A DNA stretch of 5,729 bases, from NCBI GenBank assembly GCA_013298265.1, contig JAAFHE010000286.1, positions 1-5,729 of the forward strand, given 5' to 3'. This document shows, one piece after another, positions 5,222 through 5,729 of the stretch. The translations under genes were made by a program, and so were the position numbers. The notes under the pieces were generated by a model that saw nothing but the letters and a program-made list of their open reading frames with translations, searched no databases and had not been told where the DNA came from. How positions within the stretch are numbered: the stretch's first letter is position 1; the number at the start of each line of letters is the position of its first letter. The DNA is from Lysobacterales bacterium (GTDB lineage Bacteria; Pseudomonadota; Gammaproteobacteria; Xanthomonadales; Rhodanobacteraceae).

Positions 5222-5468
5222 CGTCTCGCTCCGGCCAGTAGCTATGACACGCCGACGACGCACCGTTGAGCAGCTCGCGCGAGCGAACCAGATTTGCCTC
5301 GACCTGCGTCTGTACCGCCTGGGCGGCGTCGAGCACGTGGCGCGTGCGTACCGCGGCGGCGTACTGCACGCCCAGCACGAATGCGTTGAGCGCCACCAGA
5401 ATCGGCAGCACGCGGTGCCACCAGCGCGGCACGTCGCCGTGCGAGGTGTTGCGATAGCACATGATCAT
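5196..5468 (-). CDS. 90-aa single-pass membrane protein, phage early region
   Basis: The protein has a short N-terminal segment with basic and aromatic residues (PRWWHR, about residues 14-19). One hydrophobic stretch at about residues 20-40 (VLPILVALNAFVLGVQYAAAV) follows, then a hydrophilic, probably helical tail of about 50 residues. This fits one inner-membrane helix, with the N-terminus in the cytoplasm by the positive-inside rule. The start at 5468 makes an ATGA overlap with the 62-aa gene and has AGAGGAAGG just upstream; a second ATG two codons later is also possible. The 3' end overlaps the next gene by 26 bases. It resembles an i-spanin or superinfection-exclusion protein in layout only. 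Its position among early genes, away from any lysis cassette, argues against a spanin. Function unknown. Confidence 0.6.
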   Translation of the reverse strand: MIMCYRNTSHGDVPRWWHRVLPILVALNAFVLGVQYAAAVRTRHVLDAAQAVQTQVEANLVRSRELLNGASSACHSYWPERDDAGQVSRL

Positions 5469-5653
5469 TTGCCCTTCCTCTTGTGGATAAAGCGAAACCA
5501 CGGTCGACGCCACAGACGGCGGTCGCGGTCCGTGCGCTGCACGAGCTGATCGCCGTGCCATTCGGCGCGGCTTTCGGCGCGATCCAGATCGAGCTGCTGC
5601 GCGTCCGTGAGCCGCGCGTCGGTGCCGGGGTCGGTGGGATGGCGTGTCGTCAT
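5465..5653 (-). CDS. 62-aa charged hypothetical phage protein
   Basis: I do not recognise this protein. It is small and highly charged. The first half is acidic and polar (DPGTDARLTDAQQLDLDRAES). The C-terminus is strongly basic and aromatic (RRLWRRPWFRFIHKRKGK), which would suit contact with nucleic acid or the membrane surface. The ATG at 5653 was chosen over an in-frame ATG at 5713. It makes the ATGA overlap with the preceding stop, and an AGGAG lies about 11 bases upstream. The 5713 start would overlap the upstream gene by more than 60 bases. The gene ends in another ATGA overlap with the membrane-protein gene downstream, so it is translated as part of the coupled operon. Function unknown. 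Confidence 0.6.
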   Translation of the reverse strand: MTTRHPTDPGTDARLTDAQQLDLDRAESRAEWHGDQLVQRTDRDRRLWRRPWFRFIHKRKGK

Positions 5654-5729
5654 GACGCGTACTGCTCCTGCAGCGCCCGCAGCAGCGCCAGGTCCTGCCC
5701 GCTCGCCTCGCACTGCTCCACGACGTACG
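5650..5729 (-). CDS. C-terminal end of an upstream phage gene (partial)
   Basis: The minus strand is open from the window edge to a TGA stop at 5652-5650 and encodes the last 25 residues of a protein. They read YVVEQCEASGQ, then DLALLRALQEQYAS, an amphipathic helix-like tail. The stop overlaps the start of the next gene as ATGA, like most junctions in this operon, which supports this frame over the alternatives. The start lies outside the window. In Mu-like phages the genes at this point in the early region include the transposition ATPase (B-like) and small early proteins, but too little is visible to choose among them. Confidence 0.6.
   Translation of the reverse strand, partial: YVVEQCEASGQDLALLRALQEQYAS

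Noticed and set aside
4890..5549. 219-residue plus-strand reading frame
   Set aside because: It is serine/arginine-rich, antisense to two coupled genes, and has no recognisable motif.
1..5729. GATC avoidance as a clue to methyltransferase specificity
   Set aside because: GATC is plainly present at many places (for example 31, 684 and 696), so there is no avoidance to interpret.

Overview
The window is a piece of a Mu-like transposable phage or prophage from a high-GC proteobacterium. A beta- or gammaproteobacterial host (Burkholderia, Pseudomonas or Xanthomonas type) is likely, but this is inferred from base composition and family resemblance and not shown directly. The phage assignment rests on three recognisable Mu-type genes in the expected order: a Gam-like host-nuclease inhibitor, GemA (Mu gp16 family) and a Mor-type middle-operon activator. 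No host housekeeping gene, tRNA, rRNA or CRISPR array is visible. The transposase, repressor and structural genes are not in the window.

All real genes are on the minus strand and are read from right to left. From the promoter-proximal side they are: the last 25 codons of an upstream gene; a 62-aa charged protein; a 90-aa single-pass membrane protein; a 191-aa protein with an N-terminal CPxC motif; a 113-aa winged-helix-like protein; the Gam-like protein; two small orphan proteins (75 and 93 aa); a D12-class DNA adenine methyltransferase; a Gp37/Gp68-family (DUF5131) three-cysteine protein; GemA; Mor; and a 95-aa protein with 11 cysteines. About 196 bp without a gene follow at the left edge. 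They hold phased 10-bp GGGAA repeats and a weak promoter-like arrangement.

The layout is a tightly coupled polycistron. Seven of the eleven gene junctions are the four-base ATGA stop/start overlap. Three more overlap by 8 to 26 bases and one has a 10-bp gap with the Shine-Dalgarno sequence lying over the upstream stop. Only the 95-aa cysteine-rich gene is set apart, by about 50 bp and without a clear ribosome binding site.

Read functionally, the operon probably protects phage DNA ends (Gam-like), modifies DNA (methyltransferase, possibly with the three-Cys protein), modulates host functions (GemA) and finally makes the activator (Mor) for the next transcription stage. The most unusual part is the block between gam and gemA: two orphan small proteins, the methyltransferase and the three-Cys protein, joined seamlessly by ATGA overlaps. 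It looks like an accessory DNA-modification or anti-restriction module inside the early/middle operon.
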